Positions 17,700 through 26,599 of a stretch of DNA of 64,000 nt are shown here, in pieces. Each line of letters starts with the position of its first letter. Positions within the stretch are counted from its first letter, which is position 1. The notes beneath the pieces are model-generated. The model had not been told where the DNA came from. It searched no databases and saw only the letters and a program-made list of their open reading frames with translations. The stretch is from Myxococcales bacterium (GTDB lineage Bacteria > Myxococcota_A > Polyangia > Polyangiales > Polyangiaceae): the NCBI GenBank assembly GCA_016720545.1, contig JADKKK010000004.1, positions 248,001 through 312,000 on the forward strand, read 5' to 3'. The position numbers and the translations under genes are program-made.

Positions 17700-18419
17700 A
17701 TGGGCATTCGGGTGGGCACGAGCGGGTTCTCGTACGCGGAGTGGAAGGGCACGTTCTACCCCGAGAAGTTGCCGCAGAAGAAGATGCTCTCGTACTACGC
17801 GGAGCGGTTCTCCACAGTGGAGATCAACGCGACCTTCTACCGCATGCCCAAGCCCGAGCTGCTGGAGGGCTGGGCCGCCGAGGTGCCGCCCGACTTCACG
17901 TTCGTGCTGAAGGCGCCCCAGCGCATCACCCACCACCGGCGGCTCGTCGACGTTCAAGACTCGGTCGATCGCTTCTGCGCCGTCGCCGCCTCGCTCGACG
18001 CGCGCCTCGGGCCGCTACTCTTCCAGCTGCCGCAGCACATGAAGAAGGACCTCGCGCTCCTCGGCGCGTTCCTCGAGGCGCTGCCGCGACCCGCGCCCGT
18101 CGTGGTCGAGTTCGGCGACGCCTCGTGGTTCTCCGACGACACGTTCGCGTTGCTCCGCGAGCATGCGGCGACGCTCTGCATCGTCGACGACGTCAACCCG
18201 CGCAAGGCGGCGCCGTTCGTCGAGACCGCGCCTGTAGGGTATCTGCGCCTGCGACGTGTAGAATACACCGACAGCGATCTCGCCGCGTGGGCGGAGCGCT
18301 TGCGGGGCGCGTCGTGGACCGACGCGTACGTGTTCTTCAAGCACGAGGACGCGGGCACGGGCCCGAAGCTCGCGGAGCGACTGAAGGCCGCGCTCGCTCC
18401 CCGAGGCTCCCCGGCCTGA
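17700..18419 (+). CDS. DUF72 family protein
   Basis: 239 residues from ATG 17700. The family pattern is clear: GTSGFSYAEWKGTFYPE at the start, ERFSTVEINATFYRMP, FVLKAPQRITHHRRL, LLFQLP, VVVEFGDASWF and the closing segment YVFFKHEDAGTG. DUF72 proteins are TIM-barrel-like and of unknown biochemical function. It is a single gene, convergent with the YbjQ gene. Confidence 0.9.
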   Translation: MGIRVGTSGFSYAEWKGTFYPEKLPQKKMLSYYAERFSTVEINATFYRMPKPELLEGWAAEVPPDFTFVLKAPQRITHHRRLVDVQDSVDRFCAVAASLDARLGPLLFQLPQHMKKDLALLGAFLEALPRPAPVVVEFGDASWFSDDTFALLREHAATLCIVDDVNPRKAAPFVETAPVGYLRLRRVEYTDSDLAAWAERLRGASWTDAYVFFKHEDAGTGPKLAERLKAALAPRGSPA

Positions 18420-18455
18420 AGGCAGGGCAGAAACGCTGGAGCTGAGCCGCGCGGG

Positions 18456-18824
18456 TCAGAGCGCCTCGATGCGCACCGCGGTGCCGTACGCCAGCACCTC
18501 GGTCGCGCCCTGCGAGAACTCGGTCGCGTCGTAGCGCATGCCGATGATCGCGTGCGCGCCGATCGCCTCGGCGTGCGTGACCATCATGCGGTACGCGTCT
18601 TGGCGCGCGGTGTCACACACCTGCACGTACTCCTCGATGTTGCCCCCGCCGAGCTGCTTGAAGGCGCCGACGAACCCCTGGCCGAAGCTCACGCTGCGCA
18701 CGACGATGCCGCGCGTGACGCCGAGGTAAGCGGTGATGCGGTGGCCCTCGATGTTGGGGCCCGTGGTGACGATGAGCGGCATCGTAGAGGACGGGGCCGT
18801 GCGGTAGTCGGGGGGCTCGTGCAT
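18456..18824 (-). CDS. YbjQ/UPF0145 family protein
   Basis: 122 residues from ATG 18824. Most family members begin near MIVTTTPNIEG, which here corresponds to ATG 18782 (MPLIVTTGPNIEGH), so the first 14 residues may be an extension or not translated. Conserved segments are VRSVSFGQGFVGAFKQLGGG and AHAIIGMRYDAT. The family forms small pentameric rings and its function is unknown. Confidence 0.88.
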   Translation of the reverse strand: MHEPPDYRTAPSSTMPLIVTTGPNIEGHRITAYLGVTRGIVVRSVSFGQGFVGAFKQLGGGNIEEYVQVCDTARQDAYRMMVTHAEAIGAHAIIGMRYDATEFSQGATEVLAYGTAVRIEAL

Positions 18825-18862
18825 GGCGCCGAGTGTACGCGCGCGCGCGGTCTCGCGGTCGT

Positions 18863-18898
18863 GTTCTCCGCGTTCTCCGCGTTCTCCGCGTTCTCCGC
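18863..18898. repeat. Nonanucleotide array (GTTCTCCGC) x4
   Basis: Four perfect 9-base units in the 75-base gap between the PLD-like gene and the YbjQ gene. It ends just before the stop of the PLD-like gene and lies in the upstream region of YbjQ. Confidence 0.95.
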
Positions 18899-18899
18899 G

Positions 18900-19637
18900 T
18901 CAGGCGTGGGTCGGTCGACGGCTCGAGCGCACCGTGGCTTTCGCCTTCGTAGGCGGGGTATTCGCGGGGGAGGCCTTCGTGGGCGTGGCCTTCGTGGGCG
19001 AGGGCTTCGTGGGCGAGGCGGCTCGTTCCACGAGGAGATCGATGGGGTCGGGGCACTCGCCACGCAGCTTGCAAGCGCCGCACTCGGCCCCGCGCCAGAT
19101 GCGGTCGAACCGCGCCTGCGCCGCGTCGAGCAGCACGTCGTCGGAGGTGACCAGGCCGAGCTCGAAGTTGCGTCGCTCGTCGCCGCGTTCGCCGAGGCCC
19201 GCACCGGTGAAGTTCGCGCTGCCGAGGTAGAGGCGCTCGCCGTCCTTGGCGATCATCTTCAGGTGAACGCGGGGACACGAGCGCAGGCAACGCCCGAGCG
19301 CGGGCCACCGCGCGAGCGACGCGCGGAATGGTCGCGAGAGCGCGCCGGCGTGCAGAAAGCGTAGCTCGAGGCCGTCGCGGACGCGCTCGGCGAGGAGGCC
19401 GAGGAGCGAGACGTACCTGCCCCGCGCGCGGTCGCGCGTGCCCACGGGCGCGGGGACGCGGACGTCTTTCGCGTTCGCGGTGGAGAGAAAGAGGGAGCGT
19501 CGGGCGCCGAGCACGAGGTCGCCGAGCACCCGGGTCGCGTGCGCCTCGTCCCACACGAGCTCGACGCCCACCGTTCGCGCGTCGGGCGTCGCGTGTCGCG
19601 GCGGTGGCGGTGTTCGCCCGGCAGTCCTGACGGCCAT
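18900..19637 (-). CDS. Phospholipase D-like protein with single HKD motif
   Basis: 245 residues from ATG 19637 (MAVRTAGR). One HKD-type motif is visible as HLKMIAKDGERLYLGSANF: His, Lys four residues later by variant spacing, then GSANFTGAG. Single-HKD members act as dimers as phosphodiesterases or nucleases (family knowledge). ECGACKLRGEC near residue 200 gives three close cysteines. The C-terminal 35 residues repeat a Ser/Ala-Pro-Thr-Lys theme encoded by 15-base repeats. Substrate unknown. Confidence 0.7.
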   Translation of the reverse strand: MAVRTAGRTPPPPRHATPDARTVGVELVWDEAHATRVLGDLVLGARRSLFLSTANAKDVRVPAPVGTRDRARGRYVSLLGLLAERVRDGLELRFLHAGALSRPFRASLARWPALGRCLRSCPRVHLKMIAKDGERLYLGSANFTGAGLGERGDERRNFELGLVTSDDVLLDAAQARFDRIWRGAECGACKLRGECPDPIDLLVERAASPTKPSPTKATPTKASPANTPPTKAKATVRSSRRPTHA

Positions 19638-19736
19638 GCGCGCAGGATAAGGGCGGCGTGAGCGCCCACCCAAGCGCCGCGTACGTTTCGCCCGCTTTCA
19701 CTTGCCCGTTAGGCCGCGCGGCGCGATACAGCCTGC

Positions 19737-20081
19737 ATGACGGCGCCCCCGAACCGCGAGATCTTCTACGAGGTTCGGTGCCTCCTCGCCGACCCCGCGG
19801 ATCGCGACCCGTACGTCGCGTGGCTCTGCAATACGCACGTCCCCGAGGTGTGCGCTGCAGGGGCCGGCTCGGGCGAGGTGCTCGTCTCCGACGAGGTGCC
19901 GCTCGAGGTGCGTGTGCTTTACATGTTCTCTTCGCGCGACGCGCTCGCGACCTACGAGCGCGACGAGGCGCCCCGCCTGCGCGCGGCCGGCGTTCGTTTC
20001 CTCACGGCCCTCGGCGCTGCAGAGCGCGTGACGTTCACGCGCTTGCGGGGCGAGCGCCTCGCGGTCGCGTGCGGCGCCTGA
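19737..20081 (+). CDS. DUF4286 family protein
   Basis: 114 residues from ATG 19737. The pattern IFYEVRCLLADPADRDPYVAWL, then THVPEV and YERDEAPRLRAAGVRFL, matches the small ferredoxin-like-fold DUF4286 proteins. Biochemical role unknown. It converges on the dus gene with a 19-base gap. Confidence 0.8.
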   Translation: MTAPPNREIFYEVRCLLADPADRDPYVAWLCNTHVPEVCAAGAGSGEVLVSDEVPLEVRVLYMFSSRDALATYERDEAPRLRAAGVRFLTALGAAERVTFTRLRGERLAVACGA

Positions 20082-20100
20082 TCGCCGCGCGCGACGCGTT

Positions 20101-21108
20101 CTACGCGGCGGCCGAGCGGGCGCCGTCGAGGATGGCGAGGCACCCCTCGAGCGAGTCGCAGAGGTTCAGCTCCTGACGGAGGCGCGATGCCCCGGGCAGG
20201 CCGTGGAGGTACCCGGAGAGGTGCCGACGCGTGCACCTCACGCCGAAGGGCGCGCCGCGCTCGGCCACGTTCGCCATGAGGTGGGCTCGGCAGAGGGCGA
20301 GGCGCTCGCCCGGCGTGGGCTGCGCGATCGCCGCGCCGCCTCGTAGCACCGCGTACGCTTCGCGGAAGACCCAGGGGTGCTCGATCGCCCGGCGACCGAC
20401 CATGACGCCGGCGCAGCCGGTCTCGGCCAGGGCGCGCTCGGCGTCCTCTCCGGAGCGCACGTCGCCGTTCACGATCACGGGGATGCCCACCTGCTCACGT
20501 GCACGCCGCGCCCACGACCAGTCGGCGGGGCCGGAGTGGCCCATCTGCGCGGTGCGGCAGTGCACCGTGAGTGCGCGCACGCCGACGTCCTCGAGCCGCT
20601 TGGCCAAATCGACGATCGGCATGTGCGACTCGGGGCCGTAGCCGATGCGAGTCTTCACCGTCACCGGCACGTCCACGCTGCGCACCACCATCGCGGCCAT
20701 CTCGACCATCGCGGCGGGATCGCGGAGCCAACCGGCGCCGGCTCCCCGGCCTGCGATCTTGGGCACCCAGCAGCCGCAGTTGACGTCGAGGTAGAACGGG
20801 CGCGCGTCGGCGGCGATGCGCGCGGCCTCCGCGAGGCGGATCGGGTCGGAGCCGTAAATTTGGATCGCGGTGAGCTGGTCGTCCGCGGAGAGGTGGATCT
20901 TGCGCTTGGCGTTGCGGCAGCCGCGCAGCAAGCCCTCGACGTTGACGAACTCGGTGACGCACACGTCGGCGCCTACGGTGCGGCAGAGGCGCCGAAATAC
21001 GTCGTCCGTGATGTCCTCCATGGGCGCGAGGATCACGGGCTTCGACGCGAAGACGGCGTCGAACGACGGGGGCGCGGTCGCGGCGGTCGCGGCGGACGGG
21101 GCAGGCAT
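20101..21108 (-). CDS. dus: tRNA-dihydrouridine synthase
   Basis: FMN enzyme that reduces uridines in tRNA D-loops. 335 residues from ATG 21108; a GTG two codons earlier (21114) is closer to the AGGGAGG and also possible. Family marks are LAPMEDITDDVFRRL, VTEFVNVEGLL, IQIYGSDP, and the catalytic Cys region in DVNCGCWVPKIAGRGAGAG, followed by VKTRIGYG, LTVHCRTAQMGHSG, VIVNGDVRSG and GVMVGRRAIEHPWVF. The usual Pro after the catalytic Cys is Trp here. The DusA/B/C subtype was not resolved. Confidence 0.9.
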   Translation of the reverse strand: MPAPSAATAATAPPSFDAVFASKPVILAPMEDITDDVFRRLCRTVGADVCVTEFVNVEGLLRGCRNAKRKIHLSADDQLTAIQIYGSDPIRLAEAARIAADARPFYLDVNCGCWVPKIAGRGAGAGWLRDPAAMVEMAAMVVRSVDVPVTVKTRIGYGPESHMPIVDLAKRLEDVGVRALTVHCRTAQMGHSGPADWSWARRAREQVGIPVIVNGDVRSGEDAERALAETGCAGVMVGRRAIEHPWVFREAYAVLRGGAAIAQPTPGERLALCRAHLMANVAERGAPFGVRCTRRHLSGYLHGLPGASRLRQELNLCDSLEGCLAILDGARSAAA

Positions 21109-21182
21109 GCTCACGCGGCCTCCCTAGCGCAACTCACGCGCGCGCGCACGCCCGCCGGTGCGCGCGCCGCCAACGCTGCGGC

Positions 21183-22280
21183 TCACGGGAACGCGAGCAC
21201 GAAGCACTGCGTGCGGGGCCCCACCGTGTTCACGTCGTTGCAGTAGAGGATCGCGCTCTTGTCCCCATCGCGCACGACGAACGCGGTGTGGAGCGATCCA
21301 CCCGTGAGCCCGAGGTCGGCCTGCGCGCTCAGCGACGGGCTCGGTGCGCCCTCGTCGCGGAGGCCTAGCGTGGTTGGCGGCGGTCCAGGGTCGACGGACG
21401 CGTAGCCGAGGGTGTCCACGGGCGCGGCGTCGGACTCGGCCCGCAGCGCCGAGAGGGGCGCGAGCGTGCCGAGCGTGGTGGTCCGCGTCGCGTACAGCGT
21501 CGCGGTGAGCGGCTTGACCCCGGCGGACGCGTAAATGAGCCGCAAGGTCGCGCGGTTAGGGAACACGTCGGGGGCGTCGTCGAAGGCCGCTACGCCGGCC
21601 GCCGCGCGACCCGCGTCGGCGCCGGCGTCGGTCGGGCCTGCGTCGGCGGTCGCGGTGCCGGAGTCGGCGTTGCCAGCGTCCGGAGAGAGGGGGCCCGTGA
21701 GGTGCACGACCGCGGTCTTCAGCTTTCCTGGCTCGAGCGTGATCGTGCCCACGGCGAGCGGCTGGGCGCAGGAGCCCGAGCCCGCCGCGACCATCGCGAT
21801 CTCGACCGTGCCGGAGCCCTCGACCGACACGTATTGCGAGGCGGTCAGGAAGCTCACTCCGACGGCCGCGCCGTCGGGCCCGTTCGCCGTCGCGTCGCGC
21901 GCGTCACTCGCGTCGGAGGCCTGCGCGTCGCCCGCGTCGCCGTCGCCCGCCTCGGCGGCGATCCCGCCATCTCGTGAGCGCCCCCCGCCGAGGAACGGGC
22001 CCGCGTAGAGGTCCTGTGGGCCGGTGCGCGTGCAGAAGTCGAGCGCCGGCAGCCCGACCGCCGCATGGACCACCCGGAGCGTGCCGAGCCGCGCCCCTGC
22101 TTCCGTCGGCACGAGCGACCCGTCGCGTGGGAGGGGCGTCGCGCCCGTGTCGGGCTGGAGGATGATCGTGGCTGGATCGCCGGACCTTCCGCACGCCACG
22201 ACGGCGGCCGCGCTCGCCGACAGTGTGACGGCGCCGAACGCCAGGACGGCGCGCTTACGAAAGCAGCAGAGGAGGCGCAA
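21183..22280 (-). CDS. Lipoprotein, possibly with DUF4397-like repeats
   Basis: 365 residues if translation starts at TTG 22280, which puts a typical signal (RKRAVLAFGAVTLSASAAAVVAC) at the N-terminus with lipobox VVAC; GTG 22361 is an in-frame alternative giving 27 more residues. Two related beta-rich segments begin LRVVHAAVGLPALDF and LRLIYASAGVKPLTATLY, the style of DUF4397. Between them are Asp/Ala/Gly-rich linkers. Predicted to be an outer-membrane or periplasmic lipoprotein; no function is recognised. Confidence 0.7.
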   Translation of the reverse strand: MRLLCCFRKRAVLAFGAVTLSASAAAVVACGRSGDPATIILQPDTGATPLPRDGSLVPTEAGARLGTLRVVHAAVGLPALDFCTRTGPQDLYAGPFLGGGRSRDGGIAAEAGDGDAGDAQASDASDARDATANGPDGAAVGVSFLTASQYVSVEGSGTVEIAMVAAGSGSCAQPLAVGTITLEPGKLKTAVVHLTGPLSPDAGNADSGTATADAGPTDAGADAGRAAAGVAAFDDAPDVFPNRATLRLIYASAGVKPLTATLYATRTTTLGTLAPLSALRAESDAAPVDTLGYASVDPGPPPTTLGLRDEGAPSPSLSAQADLGLTGGSLHTAFVVRDGDKSAILYCNDVNTVGPRTQCFVLAFP

Positions 22281-22415
22281 GGCGGTTTCCAAAGCGCGGC
22301 CGGAGCCGCAAGAGGAGCGAAGAGCCGCTGGGTCGCGGCCAGATGAACTAGGATAGCGCACCGGCAGGCCTCTGTCGCGAATCGCTCGCGCGCGTGGCCC
22401 CGAAGGAGCACCCGC

Positions 22416-22742
22416 TTGCAGCCCGAAGACCTCAAGGCCCTCCGCAAGGAGCTCGCGTGCACCGCGAAGGAGCTCGCCGCCGCGCTCGCGATCGAGCAGT
22501 CCATCGTGATGGCGTGGGAGCGAGGCGAGCTCTTCCCCACCAAGGCGTTCGTCGAGCAGATGGAGACCCTGCGGGCGAAGGGACCCTCGTCGATCCCGCG
22601 CAAGTCCAAGGGGCCGGACGCGATGAAGACCCTGGCCGACCCCGGCTTCTGGGGGCTCGTGCGCAAGCTCGCGGCCCACAAGAGGCTGCGCGACGAGGCG
22701 CTGAAGCTCGCCGCTGGCTACGCCGATCCCGCCGACGACTGA
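22416..22742 (+). CDS. Small HTH (XRE-like) protein
   Basis: 108 residues from TTG 22416 with AAGGAG seven bases upstream. Residues 1-50 read as a helix-turn-helix: LKALRKELACTAKELAAALA then VMAWERGELFPTKAF. The rest is basic and helical. It probably binds DNA. It is divergent from the lipoprotein gene and converges on scpB. No toxin-like partner is adjacent. Confidence 0.7.
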   Translation: MQPEDLKALRKELACTAKELAAALAIEQSIVMAWERGELFPTKAFVEQMETLRAKGPSSIPRKSKGPDAMKTLADPGFWGLVRKLAAHKRLRDEALKLAAGYADPADD

Positions 22743-22762
22743 GAGGCGCCGGAGCGCCTCGC

Positions 22763-24271
22763 TCAGGCGGCGTCGTCGTCGTCGCCCGGACCCTCGCCGA
22801 CGTCGCCGGCCTCGGGCTCCTCGTCCCCGAGGTCGAAGCCGTCGTCGTCTGCGTCGTCGTCGTCGCCGCCGAGGACGTCTGGCGCGTCGTCGTCGCCCGC
22901 CGCGCCCGCCGCGCCCGCCGCGCCCGCCGCGGCAGCGAGGGCGTCGCCGAGCGCGCTCTCCTCGGGATCGGCCTCGGTCGCGAGCGACGCGCGCTCGAGC
23001 TCCGCGAGCGCCTCGTCGACGCGCGTGTCCCCCACGAGCTCGTCGGCCGGGGCGGTTGTGCCCTCCTCCGGCAGACCGAGGTCTTCGCTCGGCGAGGCGG
23101 GGTCTTCCTCCGGCGCGAGCGTCTCGCCCTCCGGCGCGGGCTCCTCGTAGGGCTCACCGAGCTCGCGCTCGATGACGCGCTTGGAGTCGTCGTTGAGCTC
23201 CGTGAACTCGCGCAGCGTCGGGAGATCTTTCAGCGAGGCGATGCCGAAGAACTCGAGGAACTGGGGGGTCGTGCCGTACAGGATGGGGCGCCCCGGTTCG
23301 TCCTTTTTACCAAGAATTTTAATGAGATCGCGCTCGAGAAGCATCTTCAGGACCGGGCCGGAGTCGACGCCGCGGATGTCGTCGATCTCGGGCCTCGTGA
23401 TCGGCTGCCGGTAGGCGAGGATCGACAGGGTCTCGATTTGCGCGCGGGTGAGCTTCACGGGCTTCTGACCCGTGAGCTCGCGCACGAACGGGGCGTACAC
23501 CGGGTTCGTGCGGAACACCCACGCGCCGCCGACCTCGTCGAGCTGGATCCCACGACCGAGGTACGTCGCGCGGAGGCTCGCGAGGACCCGGCGGATCTCC
23601 TTCGTCGTGCTCTCGGCGCGTCGGGCGAGCTCGGCGGGCCGCACCGGCGAGTCGGAGGCAAACACGAGCGCCTCCACCAGGCCGCGCAGGTGGGTCTCGG
23701 TGACGTCCTCGGTCTCGCCGGTGGCGCCACTGTCGATGATGACGACGTCGTGGGCGCCGCCCTCGGCGAGATCGTCGCGCTCGTAGAGGGCGGGCAGGCC
23801 GCCGGTGAGGTTCACCGTGACGTCGACGTCGTCGGGCCAGCGGAACCCGGCGAGGGACGTCACGACCTCGTCGGGGCCGTCGTCGGGGCCCGCCGGCGCC
23901 GGGGGTACGACTGAGTCGGGGGTCTCGGGCCACTCGCCGTCTTCGTCGTCCTGGGCCGCGTCCTGCGCGGCGGGGGCGCTTTCGCTTGGTTCGGCGTCGT
24001 CGCCGTGCACCCCAGGCGGCCCGTCCGCGTCGGACGCGGCGTGGTGGGTCGCGGGGGCGTCGGCGCCGTCCTCGTCGTCCCCGCCCGGTTCGCCGTTGGC
24101 CTCGTCACGGGCCTTCGCCGGCGCGGTCGCCTCCGCCTCGCCGCCGAGGTCTGGCGCGCTCGCGGTCTCGACCGCGGCGGGCGCGGCGTCCGGCGGGGCA
24201 GCGGCGCTCTCGGAGCGCGGGGCCGTCTTCTTTCGCGCGGCGGTGGCCTGCTTCTTCTTGCGACTGGTCAC
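22763..24271 (-). CDS. scpB: Condensin subunit ScpB
   Basis: Winged-helix kleisin-binding subunit of the SMC-ScpAB complex in chromosome segregation. 502 residues, about twice the usual length. The ScpB domain is roughly residues 195-370: LRGLVEALVFASDSPV, LARRAE, EVGGAWVFRTNP, LTRAQIETLSILAYRQPITR, IRGVDSGPVLKMLLE, PILYGTTPQFLEFFGI. It is flanked by a 190-residue acidic/Ala-rich N-terminal extension and a 130-residue acidic C-terminal tail, the latter with an AAG repeat from four 9-base units. The GTG start overlaps the scpA stop (GTGA), so the pair is coupled. Confidence 0.93.
   Translation of the reverse strand: MTSRKKKQATAARKKTAPRSESAAAPPDAAPAAVETASAPDLGGEAEATAPAKARDEANGEPGGDDEDGADAPATHHAASDADGPPGVHGDDAEPSESAPAAQDAAQDDEDGEWPETPDSVVPPAPAGPDDGPDEVVTSLAGFRWPDDVDVTVNLTGGLPALYERDDLAEGGAHDVVIIDSGATGETEDVTETHLRGLVEALVFASDSPVRPAELARRAESTTKEIRRVLASLRATYLGRGIQLDEVGGAWVFRTNPVYAPFVRELTGQKPVKLTRAQIETLSILAYRQPITRPEIDDIRGVDSGPVLKMLLERDLIKILGKKDEPGRPILYGTTPQFLEFFGIASLKDLPTLREFTELNDDSKRVIERELGEPYEEPAPEGETLAPEEDPASPSEDLGLPEEGTTAPADELVGDTRVDEALAELERASLATEADPEESALGDALAAAAGAAGAAGAAGDDDAPDVLGGDDDDADDDGFDLGDEEPEAGDVGEGPGDDDDAA
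22895..22930. repeat. Nonanucleotide array (GCCCGCCGC) x4 inside scpB
   Basis: Four perfect 9-base units, in frame, encoding the AAG-repeat in the acidic C-terminal tail of ScpB. Confidence 0.93.
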
Positions 24272-25563
24272 GGGGTGCGCCTTCTGTCGGTCTCGTCGTC
24301 GGTCTTGTCGTCGTCGGTCTTGTCGTCGTCGTCGCCCGCGAGCGGCGGCCGCGGGTCACCGAAGATCGCCGCTTCTCCATCGTGATTATTGTCGTTTTTG
24401 TCGCCTTCCGGAAGGCCGGCGTCCTCCGCTGCCGCGACATCGGCGCGCGTGGCGGGCTCTGAGTCGGGCTCTCCTGGGGGGGGGGCCACGGGCGGGGGCT
24501 CTTCCGTCGCCAGGGGCTCGCCGGCGACCTCCGCGCTGCGCTCAAGCGCGGGCTCGGTGTCCTCCGCGCTGGGCCCAGGCGCGGGCTTCGCGTCTTTCGC
24601 GGCGGGCTCTTCGGTGGCCACGGGTTCGACCGCGTCTTCCGCGACGGCCTCTCCCGCTTCGGCGGGCGCGTGTGCGTCCACAGGCGACTCTGCCGTCGCG
24701 CTCGTCGCGATCGCCGCCTCCGTGGGTGCGGCCGCGTGCGCTGTCGGGGGAGGGGAGGCGGTGCTGGGCGCCTCGAGCCCCTCGGGCAGCGGATCGCCCG
24801 CTGCCGCGCGGTACTCGACGTACAGCGGGGAGCTGGCGTCGGTCTGGAAGAGCCGCGTCATGCGCAGTCGGGTCATCTCCAGCAGCGCGAGGAAGGTGAT
24901 CACGAGGTCGAACTTGCTCACCAGGCCTTCGAACAGCTCTTCGAATACCACCTGGCGGCGCGTCTCCAGGATCGCGAGCAGCTCGTGGATGCGGTCGGTG
25001 ATGCTGATGCGGTCGGCGACGATGTCGTGCCCGATCTTGACCTTGCTCTTCGCGAGGACGCCCTGAAAAGCCTCGATGAGTCGGAACAGCGGGATCTCGG
25101 CCAGCGGCGGCAGCGCGGGCTCACCCAACGCGGGCTCCGGGGGCGCGCCGCGCAGGAACACGTTCTGCGCCGCGATGCCCTGCGCCTCGAGCTGGGCGGC
25201 CGCGAGCTTGTACTTCTGGTACTCGAGCAGCCGCCGGATGAGGGCCTCGCGGGGGTCCTCTTCCTCCTCCTCGGATGCGTCGTCCTCTTGCCCGGGCGGT
25301 GGCAGCGGCAGCAGCATCTTCGACTTGATGTGCGTGAGCGTCGCGGCCATCAGCAGGTACTCGGACGCGACGTCGAGCTGCATGTGCGTCATCACGTCGA
25401 GGTACTCGAGGTACTTCTTCGTGATGAACCCCATGGGGATGTCGAGGATGTCCAGCTCATGCTTCTGGCAAAGATGGAGCAAGAGGTCGAGTGGGCCCTC
25501 GAACTGCGGAAGGCTCACCGAATAGGTCGCGGCGCCTGCTTCAAACTCGACCGGGTCGGACAC
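24268..25563 (-). CDS. scpA: Condensin subunit ScpA (kleisin)
   Basis: Bridges the two Smc heads in the SMC-ScpAB complex. 431 residues from ATG 25563. The N-terminal kleisin domain is clear: VSLPQFEGPLDLLLHLCQKH, LDILDIPMGFITKKYLEYL, ASEYLLMAATLTHIKSKMLL. The C-terminal winged helix includes VFEELFEGLVSKFDLVITFLALLE and a YVEYRAA ending near residue 255. A further 170 residues rich in Ala, Glu and Pro extend beyond the usual family end and end very acidic. It is the first gene of the scpA-scpB pair. Confidence 0.93.
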   Translation of the reverse strand: MSDPVEFEAGAATYSVSLPQFEGPLDLLLHLCQKHELDILDIPMGFITKKYLEYLDVMTHMQLDVASEYLLMAATLTHIKSKMLLPLPPPGQEDDASEEEEEDPREALIRRLLEYQKYKLAAAQLEAQGIAAQNVFLRGAPPEPALGEPALPPLAEIPLFRLIEAFQGVLAKSKVKIGHDIVADRISITDRIHELLAILETRRQVVFEELFEGLVSKFDLVITFLALLEMTRLRMTRLFQTDASSPLYVEYRAAAGDPLPEGLEAPSTASPPPTAHAAAPTEAAIATSATAESPVDAHAPAEAGEAVAEDAVEPVATEEPAAKDAKPAPGPSAEDTEPALERSAEVAGEPLATEEPPPVAPPPGEPDSEPATRADVAAAEDAGLPEGDKNDNNHDGEAAIFGDPRPPLAGDDDDKTDDDKTDDETDRRRTP

Positions 25564-25758
25564 GTGGGAGGCGGCACCCTAGCCAAACGCGGCGCCGGGG
25601 GAAAGTCGCGACACGCGCGCGCGCCCGCGCGGCCTGTGGACAACCTGTGCGCTCCGCCCCGCGCGTTCCCAGCGCGCCCCCGCCACGCCTTGTGATCCCC
25701 GCCCGAGAGGGGCACGTTTCGTGTTCGAGAATCACGCTCGCCCATCTAGAGTTGGTGC

Positions 25759-26565
25759 GTGCAGCCCGACGTCAAGACCGCCATGGGGGACGTGCTCATC
25801 CGCTTCTCCCACGTGAAGAAGGCGTTCGGGCCGAAGGAGGTCTACAAAGGGCTCGATCTCGAGTTTCGCCGAGGCGAGACCACCACCGTGATGGGGCCCT
25901 CCGGCACGGGCAAGAGCGTGCTCCTGAAAATGCTCATCGGGCTCATCTCGGTCGACTCCGGGACCATCACGTTCGACGGCGAAGAGATCACGCGCATGAG
26001 CGAGCGCAAGCTCTTCGACGTGCGGCGCCGCGTGGCCTACCTGTTCCAAGGCGCGGCCCTCTTCGACTCGATGTCCGTCGGCGACAACGTCGCGTACGGC
26101 CTGCGCGAGCAGTACTGGGCGACGATGCCCGAGCGCGACATCGCCGCGCGCGTGGACTGGTCGCTGGAGGCGGTGGGGCTCCCGGGCATCGAGGCCATGC
26201 GCCCGTCCGACCTCAGCGGCGGCATGCGCAAGCGCGTCGGCTTGGCCCGCACGCTCGCGCTTCAGCCGGAGGTCATCCTCTACGACGAGCCCACGACGGG
26301 CCTCGATCCGATCAACACGGCGCGCATCAACAACCTCATCATGAGCATCCAGCGCCAGCTGAAGCTCACGAGCATCGTGGTCACGCACGACATGGGCACG
26401 GCGTTCAGCGTCTCGAATCGCCTCGTCATGCTGAACCAGGGTCGCGTCGCCCTCCACGGCACGCCCGACGAGTTTCGCGTCACGAAAGACCGCTTCGTGC
26501 GGGACTTCATCGACGGCCGCGCTCCCGAGGACGAGGACGTCTCGGTGCTCCTCGCGAGCTCCTAA
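25759..26565 (+). CDS. ABC transporter ATP-binding protein, MlaF type
   Basis: 268 residues from GTG 25759; ATG 25783 is an alternative. All nucleotide-binding motifs are intact: Walker A GPSGTGKS, Q-loop LFQGAALFDS, signature LSGGMRKRVGLAR, Walker B VILYDEPTTGLDP, switch His in VVTHDM. The ALFDSMSV Q-loop region is typical of MlaF/Mkl ATPases, which power retrograde phospholipid transport with an MlaE permease and an MCE protein. None of those partners is next to it. It is divergent from scpA. Confidence 0.88.
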   Translation: MQPDVKTAMGDVLIRFSHVKKAFGPKEVYKGLDLEFRRGETTTVMGPSGTGKSVLLKMLIGLISVDSGTITFDGEEITRMSERKLFDVRRRVAYLFQGAALFDSMSVGDNVAYGLREQYWATMPERDIAARVDWSLEAVGLPGIEAMRPSDLSGGMRKRVGLARTLALQPEVILYDEPTTGLDPINTARINNLIMSIQRQLKLTSIVVTHDMGTAFSVSNRLVMLNQGRVALHGTPDEFRVTKDRFVRDFIDGRAPEDEDVSVLLASS

Positions 26566-26599
26566 AATCACCGCGTCCCTCCCCCCTGTCGGCGCGTCG

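Noticed and set aside
22416..22742. Antitoxin of a toxin-antitoxin pair
   Set aside because: The HTH domain fits, but no small toxin-like ORF is adjacent on the same strand; its neighbours are a divergent lipoprotein gene and convergent scpB.
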